Assembly: GCF_014645735.1 (NCBI RefSeq)
Contig: NZ_BMMH01000031.1
Coordinates: forward strand, 1 to 63,252
From: Nocardia jinanensis
Lineage (GTDB): Bacteria > Actinomycetota > Actinomycetes > Mycobacteriales > Mycobacteriaceae
Length of the DNA stretch: 63,252 nucleotides
Reading direction: 5' to 3'
Part shown: positions 50,931-59,098 of the stretch, in pieces
Layout of the letters: the number at the start of each line of letters is the position of its first letter
How positions within the stretch are numbered: position 1 is the stretch's first letter
Program-made: the position numbers and the translations under genes
The notes under the pieces: generated by a model
Told to the model about the DNA's origin: nothing
The model's database searches: none
The model's input: the letters and a program-made list of their open reading frames with translations, nothing else

Positions 50931-51347
50931 GCCCCGAGCTTATGTGTCATTGCCCCGGCTCCAGCGTGGTGGGGTCGGGGCCCGAGAAGCCGGCCGACGG
51001 CGTTGTGCGGCCGCCCTGAACGGGTGAAGTCCGGCGGTGGCCTGCGATGTATGCGGGCGCACCTGCCGACCTGGACGTCGAATGCCGACGTAACCTGTAT
51101 GCGTCGAGTTCTAGGAGACACCTCGATGGGTTGAGGCCGTTTCGCCGTTCAGCCCTCGAAAGCGCAGGCGACGTGCGGCCGACCATCCGAGGATGCGACC
51201 GTTGATCGCCTTCGGCCGAAGGGGACCGACCCAGGCCGGGGTGCGAGTCCCTGGGCCCGAGCGGCGACACTTCGGGGCCTCGACCTTCGCGCGCGCCGGC
51301 GCGCCGAGAACACAGCGCCCGGATCGGCTGGGCCGGATAGGAGTGCG
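50931..51347. other. Gap between pmt and rsmI
   Basis: About 415 bases between divergent genes with no supported gene, RNA or repeat. It must contain the promoters of pmt and rsmI; I see no recognised operator. Confidence 0.5.
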
Positions 51348-52193
51348 GTGACCGACGGCGGGCTGATTTTGGCGGCGACACCGCTGGGGGCGATCGGGGA
51401 TGCCTCGCTGCGGCTGCGGGACGCGCTCGGCAGCGCCGATATCGTCGCGGCGGAGGACACCCGGCGCACCCGGTCGCTGGCGGATGCGCTCGGTGTGGAG
51501 ATCCGGGGGCGGGTGGTCAGCTTCTACGACCATGTCGAGGAGGCGCGGATTCCGGCGCTGCTGACCGAGATCGCGGACGGGCGCACGGTGCTGCTGGTCA
51601 CCGACGCCGGTATGCCGTCCGTGAGCGATCCCGGATATCGGCTGGTGGCGGCATGCGCGGAACGCGGGCTGCCGGTGACCTGCCTGCCCGGTCCGTCGGC
51701 GGTGACCACGGCGCTGGCGCTTTCGGCGCTCCCGGTGGACCGGTTCTGTTTCGACGGTTTCGCCCCGCGGAAATCGGGCCGCCGCAAGGAGTGGCTGGGG
51801 ACGCTGGTGAGTGAGAAGCGGGCGTGTGTCTTCTTCGAGGCGCCGCACCGGCTGGCGGACTGCTTGGCCGATGCCGTCGAGGTGCTGGGCGGTGACCGCC
51901 GGGTCGCGGTGTGCCGGGAACTCACCAAAACCTACGAGGAGGTCGTCCGCGGCACCCTCGCGGAGCTCGCCGAATGGGCGGTGGACGGCGCGCGCGGCGA
52001 GATCACCGTGGTGCTCGCGGGCGCCTCGGCCACCGTGGTGGATCCGGAAGACCTGGTCGCGCAGGTGGAGGAGCGCGCCGCGGCGGGCCTGCGTCTCAAA
52101 GACGCGAGCGCGGAGATCGCCGAGGTCGCCGGGGTCTCCCGCCGGGAACTCTACGATGCCGTGCTGGCTGCCCGCCGCGCCGCGGTGGACTGA
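51348..52193 (+). CDS. rsmI: 16S rRNA 2'-O-ribose C1402 methyltransferase
   Basis: A 281-residue SAM-dependent enzyme of the tetrapyrrole-methylase fold: LILAATPLGAIGDASLRLRD, IVAAEDTRRTRSL, LLVTDAGMPSVSDPGYRLV and LPGPSAVTTALALSALP. GTG 51348 is preceded by taggagtgcg. Synteny with Rv1003 agrees. Confidence 0.95.
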   Translation: MTDGGLILAATPLGAIGDASLRLRDALGSADIVAAEDTRRTRSLADALGVEIRGRVVSFYDHVEEARIPALLTEIADGRTVLLVTDAGMPSVSDPGYRLVAACAERGLPVTCLPGPSAVTTALALSALPVDRFCFDGFAPRKSGRRKEWLGTLVSEKRACVFFEAPHRLADCLADAVEVLGGDRRVAVCRELTKTYEEVVRGTLAELAEWAVDGARGEITVVLAGASATVVDPEDLVAQVEERAAAGLRLKDASAEIAEVAGVSRRELYDAVLAARRAAVD

Positions 52194-52205
52194 ATCCGGG
52201 CCGGA

Positions 52206-53771
52206 TCAGTCGTCGGTTTTCGGCTCCACGTAGCGCGGGAACACCGGTTCGGGCGCCGGGAGCGCGACGCCGGGTACCAGCGGGGTGGCGATCGCGGCGA
52301 ATTCGCGGTCCTGCTGGGCGAGCAGGTCCAGGATCCGCGCGGCCGAACCCGGTAGCACCGGCTGGACCAGGATCGCCACGATCCGGACCACCTCGAGGGT
52401 GACGTAGAGGACCGTCGCCATCCGGGCGAGATCGGTTTCGGTACCTGATTTGCGCAGCGCCCAGGGCGCCTGGGCGCTGAAATACCGGTTGGTCTCGCCG
52501 AGCGTCAGCCAGATCTGTTCGAGCGCCAGATGCATCTGCTGGACGTCGAATTCGGCCCGGCAGCGTTCCAGCAGACCGTTCACGCGATCGAGCAGCGCAC
52601 GGTCCTCCGCGGTGAACTCGCCCGGAGTGGGGACGGCGGCGCCGCAGTTCTTGGCGACCATGGTCAGGCTGCGCTGCACCAGGTTGCCGAACTCGTTGGC
52701 GAGGTCGGCGTTGATCCGGGAGACGATCGCCTCGTGGCTGTAGCTGCCGTCCTGGCCGTAGGAGATCTCGCGCAGCAGGAAGAAACGCACCGCGTCGAGT
52801 CCGTAGGCGTCGACGAGATCGAGTGGGTCGACCACATTGCCGACCGATTTCGACATCTTCTCGCCCTTGTTGTACAGGAACCCGTGCACGAAGACCCGGC
52901 GCGGCAGTTCGATGCCGGCCGACATCAGGAACGCCGGCCAGTACACCGTGTGGAAGCGGGTGATGTCCTTACCGATGATGTGCACATCGGCGGGCCAGAA
53001 CTTCCGGAAGGCGGCCGAATCGGTATCCGGGAAACCGACGCCGGTGAGGTAGTTGGTGAGCGCGTCCACCCAGACATACATCACATGGTCGGGATGATCG
53101 GGGACGGGCACGCCCCAGTCGAAGGTGGTCCGCGAGATCGACAGGTCCTTGAGACCGGCCTTCACGTAGCTCACGATCTCGTTGCGCCGGGTGGCCGGGG
53201 CGATGAACTCCGGGTGCTCGTCGTAGAGCGCGAGCAGTTTGTCCTGGTAGGCGGAGAGCCGGAAGAAGAAGTTGGATTCCTCGGTCCAGGTGACCGGGGT
53301 TTTCGTATCGGTGGAGATGCGGCTGCCGTCGTCGAGCAGCGTGGTCTCCTCCTCGGTGTAGAACGCCTCGTCGCGCACCGAATACCAGCCGGAGTAGTTG
53401 TCGAGGTAGATATCGCCGTTGTCCAGCATCCGCCGCCAGATGGCGGCGCTGGCGATCTGGTGGTCGGCGTCGGTGGTGCGGATGAAACGGTCGAAGGAGA
53501 CCTCGAGGGTTTTGTCCATCCGCTCGAACACATCGGAGTTACGGGCGGCCAGTTCCTCCACCGGGATGTTCTCGGCGGCGGCGGTCTGCTGCATCTTCTG
53601 ACCGTGCTCGTCGGTTCCGGTCATGAAGAACACGTCGTATCCGTCGAGCCGCTTGAACCGGGCCAGCGCGTCCGAGGAGATGTACTCGTAGGCGTGCCCG
53701 ATATGCGGCGCACCGTTGGGGTACGCGATGGCCGTGGTGAGGTAGAAGGCGGGGCGATCGACTGCGCTCAT
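52206..53771 (-). CDS. metG: Methionyl-tRNA synthetase
   Basis: A 521-residue class I synthetase without the C-terminal tRNA-binding extension. The HIGH motif is in AYPNGAPHIGHAYEYISSD, KMSKS is in GEKMSKSVGNVVDP, and YVWVDALTNYLTGVGFPD lies in the catalytic core. Cys-rich zinc knuckle is absent, as in this actinobacterial type. It converges on rsmI with 12 bases between stops. Confidence 0.97.
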   Translation of the reverse strand: MSAVDRPAFYLTTAIAYPNGAPHIGHAYEYISSDALARFKRLDGYDVFFMTGTDEHGQKMQQTAAAENIPVEELAARNSDVFERMDKTLEVSFDRFIRTTDADHQIASAAIWRRMLDNGDIYLDNYSGWYSVRDEAFYTEEETTLLDDGSRISTDTKTPVTWTEESNFFFRLSAYQDKLLALYDEHPEFIAPATRRNEIVSYVKAGLKDLSISRTTFDWGVPVPDHPDHVMYVWVDALTNYLTGVGFPDTDSAAFRKFWPADVHIIGKDITRFHTVYWPAFLMSAGIELPRRVFVHGFLYNKGEKMSKSVGNVVDPLDLVDAYGLDAVRFFLLREISYGQDGSYSHEAIVSRINADLANEFGNLVQRSLTMVAKNCGAAVPTPGEFTAEDRALLDRVNGLLERCRAEFDVQQMHLALEQIWLTLGETNRYFSAQAPWALRKSGTETDLARMATVLYVTLEVVRIVAILVQPVLPGSAARILDLLAQQDREFAAIATPLVPGVALPAPEPVFPRYVEPKTDD

Positions 53772-54346
53772 GGTGTGTCGATTCCATCATGAGGACCGCA
53801 GTGAACCCGACTCGACTGCGTGTTCATGCCATCAGAGGCTACCGGGCCGGGTTTCCGGGCCGGAATCCAATTCGGCGGAGTGCGCTGTTCGAGAGGGTGA
53901 GAACGGCCTGTCGTGGGCGGTGCGGTGTCGCGCCGGCTTCCGTTCGAGCCCACCTGCTCGAGTGTTCTGGAACCATTCGCCGACCAGTTCGCCACCGGGC
54001 GGGTGCACCGGGGTGTGATCGCTGTCCCTCTGCTACTGGGCGCCGTGCCGTTCCGAGCGCCGGGAACCGGCCCGGAACTCGAAGACCAGGGTGGGGTTCG
54101 CCCTTTTCTGTGGCCGGTCGGCTCCCGTGACGAGGTGCCGCACGACACGGCGGACCGGACCAGGTCGGGCGGATTCGCACACCGCGTCACTTCGTCGATC
54201 ACACCAAGGTCGCCCAGATCGACCACCGGGGTAGGCATTTCGCCGTTCGCGGGCCGCTCGATGTTTCGCCGAACCCGCAGGGTGAACCGGTGATCTGCCA
54301 GGCCGGTTCCTCACCGTGAGGCCGGGATTGCGCGGCGGCCGCGGAT
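53772..54346. other. Gene-poor region before the pseudogene scar
   Basis: About 570 bases with overlapping open frames on both strands, none convincing. On the minus strand MPTPVVDLGDLGVIDEVTRC and, one frame over, HLVTGADRPQKRANPTLVFE could be pieces of another decayed gene; this is weak. Confidence 0.35.
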
Positions 54347-54885
54347 ATGGTGCTGTGCATTCCGAACGGCCTGACGAATATGAAGGCCTGCCGCGACGAT
54401 ATCCATAGCCGGGCGGAGAAATTCGGCGCCCGGATTTCGCTGCCGAACGCGGGTCTCGGGGCGAGGTTCCCGGCGCTGATGGCGGACCTGGCCGGGCCTG
54501 TCTTCGACAGCACGCTGCTGAAGGAGCATGCCACCCAAGAGGACCCGTACGCGGTGGCCTGGTCGGCGGAGAACCCCAACTACGGCTTCGGGCCGTACGA
54601 GGGGTGACGAGTTGTCGGCCGGGCACATCGGTGGTGCTCACGGCTCGCGACGATTTCGTGAACGGCCCACCGCCGGTGCGCACGATCAATGCGCGGATCG
54701 TCGCCGATGCGGGTACCCGGGCCAACGCGGTGCGTTTCGGGGACGCGGATCCGGCGGAAGTGCTCACCCGGCCGACCTCGGATCGCTGGCGTCGGACCCG
54801 AATGCCACGGTGCCCGAAGTGGACAATCCGAACACCTTCATCATGATGCCGCTGGTGACCGACAAGGCGCCGTTCGACAATGCTG
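54347..54885 (+). pseudogene. Fragment of an ABC-transporter family-5 solute-binding protein
   Basis: Three reading frames in turn match one protein: LKEHATQEDPYAVAWSAENP, NYGFGPY; then TSVVLTARDDFVNGPPPVRT, INARIVADAGTRANAVRFGD, ADPAEVL; then LGSLASDPNATVPEVDNPNT and LVTDKAPFDN. This order (GFGPY, W-x-PG, ...LTARDDFW, R-x-A-V-R-x-GDAD, ...KAPFDD) is that of peptide/nickel SBP_bac_5 proteins. Frame changes occur near 54603 and 54780. Both ends are missing: the normal protein has about 500-550 residues, and this covers about 170. It ends at a junction with the tail of a GntR gene. Confidence 0.75.
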
Positions 54886-54892
54886 GATCGGG

Positions 54893-55190
54893 AGCTGAAC
54901 GGGGGCACTGTGCACCACGGTCCCGAGCCGGCGGCGCCGGGCGACCAGGCCCTCTTCCGAGAGCATCTGCACGGCGGAACGGACAGACGCCCGGGTGGAA
55001 TCCAGATATTCGATGAGCGCGTCTTCGTTGAGCTGTGCGCCTTCGGGCAGTATCCCGCTCTCGATCGAGGAGCGCAGCAGCTGGCGCACGACACGGGCGG
55101 AGCGCGTGTGATCGACCTCTCGACGGTCCGGGCACCGTCTCGTCGGGGGACGGGCGCGAACTCTACTGTGAGAGACGTGCCCCTTCGTGA
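54893..55190 (-). pseudogene. GntR-family regulator truncated after the DNA-binding domain
   Basis: The minus-strand frame contains a full winged-helix: SARVVRQLLRSSIESGILPE, GAQLNEDALIEYLDSTRASV, SAVQMLSEEGLVARRRRLGT, VVHSAPVQLPI. The frame then enters unrelated sequence just where the solute-binding fragment begins on the opposite strand. The expected ligand domain of about 160 residues is absent. No good start codon is seen before SARVV. It is probably dead. Confidence 0.65.
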
Positions 55191-55247
55191 CCCAGTACGA
55201 GAGTCCCGCCCCCTCGTGGTTCCGTTCCGGCCAGAGACGGCCGGCCG

Positions 55248-56084
55248 ATGAGCGCCCGGCGTCCCGCGCCACCGCTTCCCGAACCGCTGGCGCCGCTCGT
55301 GGATGCCCACACTCATCTGGACGCGTGCGGTGCCACCGACGCGGCGTCGGTGGCCGAGATGGTCGATCGGGCGGCCGGAGCGGGTGTCGGCCGGGTGGTC
55401 ACCGTCGCCGATGATCTGGCGGCCGCCCGCTGGGCCGTGGACGCCGCGCACTGGGACGACCGCGTATACGCCGCGGTCGCATTGCACCCGACCCGGGCGA
55501 ACGCGCTCGACGATGACGCGAGGATCGAGTTGGAGAAGCTGGCCGCCGACCCCCGGGTGGTGGCTGTGGGCGAGACCGGGTTGGACTACTACTGGCCGGG
55601 CAAGCTGGACGGGTGCGCGGATATCGAGACCCAGATCGAGGGTTTCCGCTGGCATATCGACCTGGCCAAGCGAATCGGTAAACCGCTCATGATCCACAAC
55701 CGGGAAGCCGATCACGATCTGCTGACCGTACTGCTGGACGAGGGTGCGCCGGAGACGGTGATCTTCCACTGTTTCTCCTCGGACGCGAATATGGCGGTCT
55801 CGTGTGTGGCCGAGGGCTATGTCCTCAGCTTTTCCGGGACATCGAGCTTCAAAAACGCGCACGAATTGCGGGAGGCGGTGCGGGTGGTGCCCGATGAGCA
55901 ACTGCTGTTCGAGACCGATGCGCCGTATCTGACGCCGCATCCTTACCGGGGCGCGCCCAATGAGCCCTACTGCCTGCCCTACACGGTGCGCGCGGTGGCC
56001 GAGATCCGTGGCCAGGATCCGGCCGAACTGGCCGAGATCAGTACGGCGAACGCGCGTCGTGTGTATCGGTTCGGGCGCGGCTGA
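55248..56084 (+). CDS. tatD: TatD-family metal-dependent DNase
   Basis: A 278-residue TIM-barrel hydrolase: metal ligands LVDAHTHLDAC, GETGLDYYW, IHNREADHD, FHCFSSD and LFETDAPYLTPHP. Length usual. It corresponds to Rv1008, upstream of rpfB and ksgA in mycobacteria. Start ATG 55248. Confidence 0.94.
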   Translation: MSARRPAPPLPEPLAPLVDAHTHLDACGATDAASVAEMVDRAAGAGVGRVVTVADDLAAARWAVDAAHWDDRVYAAVALHPTRANALDDDARIELEKLAADPRVVAVGETGLDYYWPGKLDGCADIETQIEGFRWHIDLAKRIGKPLMIHNREADHDLLTVLLDEGAPETVIFHCFSSDANMAVSCVAEGYVLSFSGTSSFKNAHELREAVRVVPDEQLLFETDAPYLTPHPYRGAPNEPYCLPYTVRAVAEIRGQDPAELAEISTANARRVYRFGRG

Positions 56085-56099
56085 GCCTTGTTGATCATG

Positions 56100-56115
56100 A
56101 GTGATACGAATCACA
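56100..56115 (+). promoter_or_regulatory. CRP-like operator before the rpfB-like stub
   Basis: agtgatacgaatcaca fits GTGA-N6-TCAC, one mismatch from the CRP consensus. CRP is known to control an rpf gene in mycobacteria, which makes the position plausible. Confidence 0.4.
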
Positions 56116-56229
56116 ATTTCATAAGATCGCATCTCGTCTACCAGGGGTGCCGCCGCCGGGGTGTGGTGTGAAGTATCGGTGGTCCGGTTCGTAGCGGTTG
56201 TGGGGTGTCATGGGCTTCGTTATCGTCCC

Positions 56230-56418
56230 GTGACCGTGTCACCCTTTGCGAGGATCAACTCCTCACGCTCGCTGCTGCTGTACCTCGTCATCGCCGCTGT
56301 GCTGGTGACCCTGATCGCCGGTGCCGGTGCGGCGATCGCCACGCACGACTCCGGCGGCGAACGGGCGCACTCCGCTCCGGCCTCTGTTTCGTATTCGCTG
56401 GATATCGACGCCGCCTGA
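56230..56418 (+). CDS. Short membrane protein at the rpfB position (probable rpfB stub)
   Basis: A 62-residue product, MTVSPFARINSSRSLLLYLV then IAAVLVTLIAGAGAAIATHD, followed by 20 hydrophilic residues and a stop. The segment NSSRSLLLYLVIAAVLVTLI resembles the N-terminal anchor of actinobacterial RpfB (NSRSPLLRLIV-type), and the position between tatD and ksgA is where Rv1009 lies. The DUF348, G5 and transglycosylase domains are all absent. It may be a functional small membrane protein or a remnant. The start GTG 56230 or 56236 is uncertain. Confidence 0.45.
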   Translation: MTVSPFARINSSRSLLLYLVIAAVLVTLIAGAGAAIATHDSGGERAHSAPASVSYSLDIDAA

Positions 56419-56454
56419 GAATCGCGCCTCGCGCCGGGTTGGTAGGTTCTCCCG

Positions 56455-57336
56455 GTGTCCGATGCCGAGATGATGGTGCGTGGCCAGGCAGCTCTGCTGG
56501 GCCCCGCGCAGGTGCGTGAACTGGCCGAGCGCTTGGGGGTACGCCCGACCAAGCAGCTCGGGCAGAACTTCGTGCACGACGCCAATACCGTCCGGCGGAT
56601 CGTGACCGCGGCCGGCGTCGGGCGGGCGGACACCGTGCTCGAGGTGGGGCCCGGGCTCGGTTCACTGACCTTGGCCCTACTGGATGTGGTGGACGCCGTC
56701 CTGGCGGTGGAGATCGACCCGGTGCTGGCCGGACAGTTGCCCGCGACGGTGCGGGAGCGGGCCGGAGAGCTGGCGCCGCGACTGACCGTGATCCCGGGTG
56801 ACGCACTGCGGATCGGGTCGGACGCGGTATCGGTGGCACCCACCGCGTTGGTCGCGAATCTGCCCTACAACGTGGCCGTACCGGTCCTGCTGCATCTGCT
56901 CGCGGAGTTCCCGAGTATCACGACCGCGCTGGTGATGGTGCAGGCCGAGGTGGCCGACCGGCTCGCGGCGGACCCGGGAAGCAGGGTGTACGGGGTGCCG
57001 AGCGTCAAAGCGGGCTTCTACGGAACCGTGCGCAAAGCGGGCGCGGTGGGTCGCCAGGTGTTCTGGCCGGTTCCGCAGGTGGAATCGGGTCTCGTACGTA
57101 TCGATCGGTACGCCGAACCGCCGTGGCCGGTCGATGTGGCGCATCGGCGGCGAGTTTTCGAGGTGGTCGACCTGGCGTTCGCGCAGCGCAGGAAGACGCT
57201 GCGGGCCGCCCTGGCCGGATGGGCGGGTAGCCCCGCGGAGGCCGAACGGCGGCTGCTCGCCGCCGGTATCGCACCGACCGCCCGCGGGGAGACTCTGGAT
57301 ACCGCGGCGTTCGTCCGTCTCGCCGCGCAGTCCTGA
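56455..57336 (+). CDS. ksgA: 16S rRNA dimethyladenosine transferase
   Basis: A 293-residue RsmA/KsgA enzyme that dimethylates A1518 and A1519. Motifs: LGQNFVHDANTVRRIV, VLEVGPGLGSLTLAL, VANLPYNVAVPVLLHL. GTG 56455 follows a taggtt -10 by about eight bases, so the mRNA is probably leaderless. Order tatD, rpfB stub, ksgA, ispE is the mycobacterial Rv1008-Rv1011 order. Confidence 0.95.
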   Translation: MSDAEMMVRGQAALLGPAQVRELAERLGVRPTKQLGQNFVHDANTVRRIVTAAGVGRADTVLEVGPGLGSLTLALLDVVDAVLAVEIDPVLAGQLPATVRERAGELAPRLTVIPGDALRIGSDAVSVAPTALVANLPYNVAVPVLLHLLAEFPSITTALVMVQAEVADRLAADPGSRVYGVPSVKAGFYGTVRKAGAVGRQVFWPVPQVESGLVRIDRYAEPPWPVDVAHRRRVFEVVDLAFAQRRKTLRAALAGWAGSPAEAERRLLAAGIAPTARGETLDTAAFVRLAAQS

Positions 57337-57386
57337 ATCGGTGCCGGCTCGGAACGTGTCGGGGAACTCGGTGCTGTCGTGGCGGG

Positions 57387-57494
57387 TTGACGAGGTGCAG
57401 ACGATCGGCACGGGACTACGAACGCGAAACCGCCCGCGCCGAGGCGATTGTCCAGGTCGTGATGATCGGGCTCATGGCCGCTCGCCTCGACGGG
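57387..57494 (+). pseudogene. C-terminal scrap of an IS5-type transposase
   Basis: The frame reads RRSARDYERETARAEAIVQV then VMIGLMAARLDGE. The C-termini of IS5-family transposases commonly read R-R-L-A-R-D-Y-E-R...AEAM...A-x-I-x-L-M-x-R-R-L. Only about 35 residues remain, with no catalytic DDE part and no terminal repeats found, so it is a relic. Confidence 0.55.
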
Positions 57495-57589
57495 GAGACC
57501 GTGAGCCCCGGGGTCCCATCGAAACCGAGGCCGCCCGCCGACCGGCGGACGACCTCGCTCGCTGAACAACCGGGCTCCCCGACGCTCGC

Positions 57590-57799
57590 TCAGCCGGCGA
57601 TCTCGTAGCCCGCCTCGTCCACCGCTGCCGCGATATCGGCATCGGAGATGGGGGCGCGGCCCGCGACGACGACCCGGCCGGACGCGAGGTCCACATCGAC
57701 GCTGGTGACACCGTCGATCTTCCCGATCTCGGTCTGTACCGACTGGACGCAGTGTCCACAGGTCATACCGGTGACGGTGTAGGTGCTGGTCGTGGCCAT
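57590..57799 (-). CDS. copZ: Heavy-metal-associated domain protein (copper chaperone)
   Basis: A 69-residue HMA domain with the metal motif GMTCGHC (M-x-C-x2-C) near residue 12, then VQTEIGKIDGVTSVDVDLAS and AAAVDEAGYEI. CopZ-like proteins carry Cu(I) to exporters or regulators. ATG 57799 has aaggag upstream, and a palindrome typical of CsoR lies about 50 bases further upstream. No copper ATPase is nearby. Confidence 0.88.
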   Translation of the reverse strand: MATTSTYTVTGMTCGHCVQSVQTEIGKIDGVTSVDVDLASGRVVVAGRAPISDADIAAAVDEAGYEIAG

Positions 57800-57847
57800 G
57801 GCGTCTCCTTCGTGCTCGTATCCCGTTCCGGGAAGGTCCGGCAACCA

Positions 57848-57862
57848 TACCCCCCGGGGGTA
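57848..57862 (-). promoter_or_regulatory. CsoR-type operator
   Basis: taccccccgggggta is a near-perfect palindrome of the G/C-rich CsoR class, upstream of the HMA gene; repression lifted by Cu(I) is expected. Confidence 0.6.
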
Positions 57863-57893
57863 AATGAAGGCAATGGGGTCCCGGATGCGAGGT

Positions 57894-58029
57894 GCGTACC
57901 TCCGCCTTCGCTGCGGCCGTGCGCGGGCTAGGGATGGGCTTCGCCCAGCGGTGCCTATCAGGCGTACCTCCGCCTTCGCTGCGGCCGTGCGCGGGCTAGG
58001 GATGGGCTTCGCCCAGCTGTGCCTATTAG
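57894..58029 (+). repeat. 68-bp tandem duplication upstream of ispE
   Basis: Two adjacent copies of 68 bases (57894-57961 and 57962-58029) differ at two positions (cagcggtg/cagctgtg and tatcagg/tattagg). Each begins gcgtacctccgccttcgctg and ends near gcctat(c/t)agg. The right copy provides the -10-like tattaggct before ispE; the left copy carries a weaker version. Confidence 0.9.
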
Positions 58030-58033
58030 GCTG
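58025..58033 (+). promoter_or_regulatory. -10 element of ispE (tattaggct)
   Basis: tattaggct ends eight bases before GTG 58041, spaced for a leaderless transcript. The equivalent spot in the left repeat copy reads tatcaggc. Confidence 0.5.
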
Positions 58034-58040
58034 AGTCACC

Positions 58041-59009
58041 GTGCTGTCCGTTGTGCCCAGTCCCGTCGTTGCGCGGGCTCCTTCGAAGGTGAACCTCCAT
58101 CTGGGAGTGGGTGACCTGCGCGCCGACGGCTACCACGAGCTCACCACCGTTTTCCAGGCGCTCTCCCTCGCCGACGACCTGGAGATCACCCCTGCCAACT
58201 CGCTCACCCTGACGGTTACCGGGGAAGGGGCGGCCGAAGTACCCACAGACCGGACCAACCTGGTGTGGAAGGCGGCGGTCCGGCTCGCCCAGCTCGCCGG
58301 CCGCGCACCGCTGGTCGAGATCGCCATCGACAAGGGCATCCCGGTGGCCGGCGGGATGGCCGGCGGTAGCGCCGACGCAGCCGCCGCCCTGGTCGGGCTG
58401 AACGAACTGTGGGAACTCGGGATGAACCGCGACGAACTCGCCGACGTGGGTGCCGAACTGGGCAGTGACGTACCGTTCGCGCTGCACGGCGGAACCGCGC
58501 TGGGCACCGGACGCGGCGAACGTCTGCTACCGGTGCTGTCGCGCAACGCCTTCCACTGGGTGCTGGCGCTGGCGAAGGGGGGTCTGTCCACCCCGGAGGT
58601 CTTCACCGAACTCGACCGGCTACGGGTGCACGGCGATCCACCCCGGCTCGGCGAACCTCAGGAGATCATGCAGGCGCTGGCCTCCGGCGATGCGAAACAG
58701 CTCGCGCCCCTGCTCGGCAACGATCTACAGGCCGCCGCGGTATCGCTGCGGCCCGATCTGCGCCGCACTCTGCGCGCGGGCGTGGAGGTCGGGGCGCTGG
58801 CCGGACTGGTCTCCGGGTCCGGTCCGACCTGTGCGTTCCTGTGCGAATCGGCGGAATCGGCGGTCGCGGTCGCGGCGGAGCTGTCCGGTGCGGGGGTGGC
58901 CCGGAGCGTGCGGACTGCCACCGGTCCGGTCCCGGGCGCCCGGGTGACCATGCACGAGGAGCCGCATTCACCGGCGCCCGAGCCCGGACCCGGCCCGCGC
59001 CGGGCCTGA
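58041..59009 (+). CDS. ispE: 4-diphosphocytidyl-2-C-methyl-D-erythritol kinase
   Basis: A 322-residue GHMP kinase of the MEP isoprenoid pathway. ARAPSKVNLHLGVGDLRADG, PVAGGMAGGSADAAAALVGL (ATP loop) and LVSGSGPTCAFLCESA are intact. GTG 58041 is the only start compatible with the substrate motif SKVNLHL; it has no Shine-Dalgarno sequence but a -10 eight bases before. A Pro/Gly-rich tail of about 15 residues follows the domain. Confidence 0.95.
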   Translation: MLSVVPSPVVARAPSKVNLHLGVGDLRADGYHELTTVFQALSLADDLEITPANSLTLTVTGEGAAEVPTDRTNLVWKAAVRLAQLAGRAPLVEIAIDKGIPVAGGMAGGSADAAAALVGLNELWELGMNRDELADVGAELGSDVPFALHGGTALGTGRGERLLPVLSRNAFHWVLALAKGGLSTPEVFTELDRLRVHGDPPRLGEPQEIMQALASGDAKQLAPLLGNDLQAAAVSLRPDLRRTLRAGVEVGALAGLVSGSGPTCAFLCESAESAVAVAAELSGAGVARSVRTATGPVPGARVTMHEEPHSPAPEPGPGPRRA

Positions 59010-59044
59010 CGGGCGGGCGATGGGTCACGCCCGACAGCGCCCAT

Positions 59045-59050
59045 TAGGCT
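59045..59050 (+). promoter_or_regulatory. -10 element (taggct) of the ABC-F gene
   Basis: attaggct lies 50 bases before the ATG and resembles the -10 before ispE and purN. A short leader with gcggaagga precedes ATG 59099. Confidence 0.35.
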
Positions 59051-59098
59051 GGTCGTGGCCCGTACAGGCGTGGCCGGCAGCCGTAGGCGGAAGGATCC

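Noticed and set aside
50931..51347. A riboswitch or small RNA upstream of rsmI
   Set aside because: Some short complementary stretches exist, but no known riboswitch core or clear terminator structure could be recognised.
54033..54238. Minus-strand pieces MPTPVVDLGDLGVIDEVTRC and HLVTGADRPQKRANPTLVFE in adjacent frames
   Set aside because: They might be remains of a decayed gene, but I could not tie them to a family and the evidence is too weak for a feature.
54033..56132. A 699-codon minus-strand frame over the pseudogene region and tatD
   Set aside because: It covers tatD in antisense and the plus-strand fragments of the solute-binding protein; no coherent domain.
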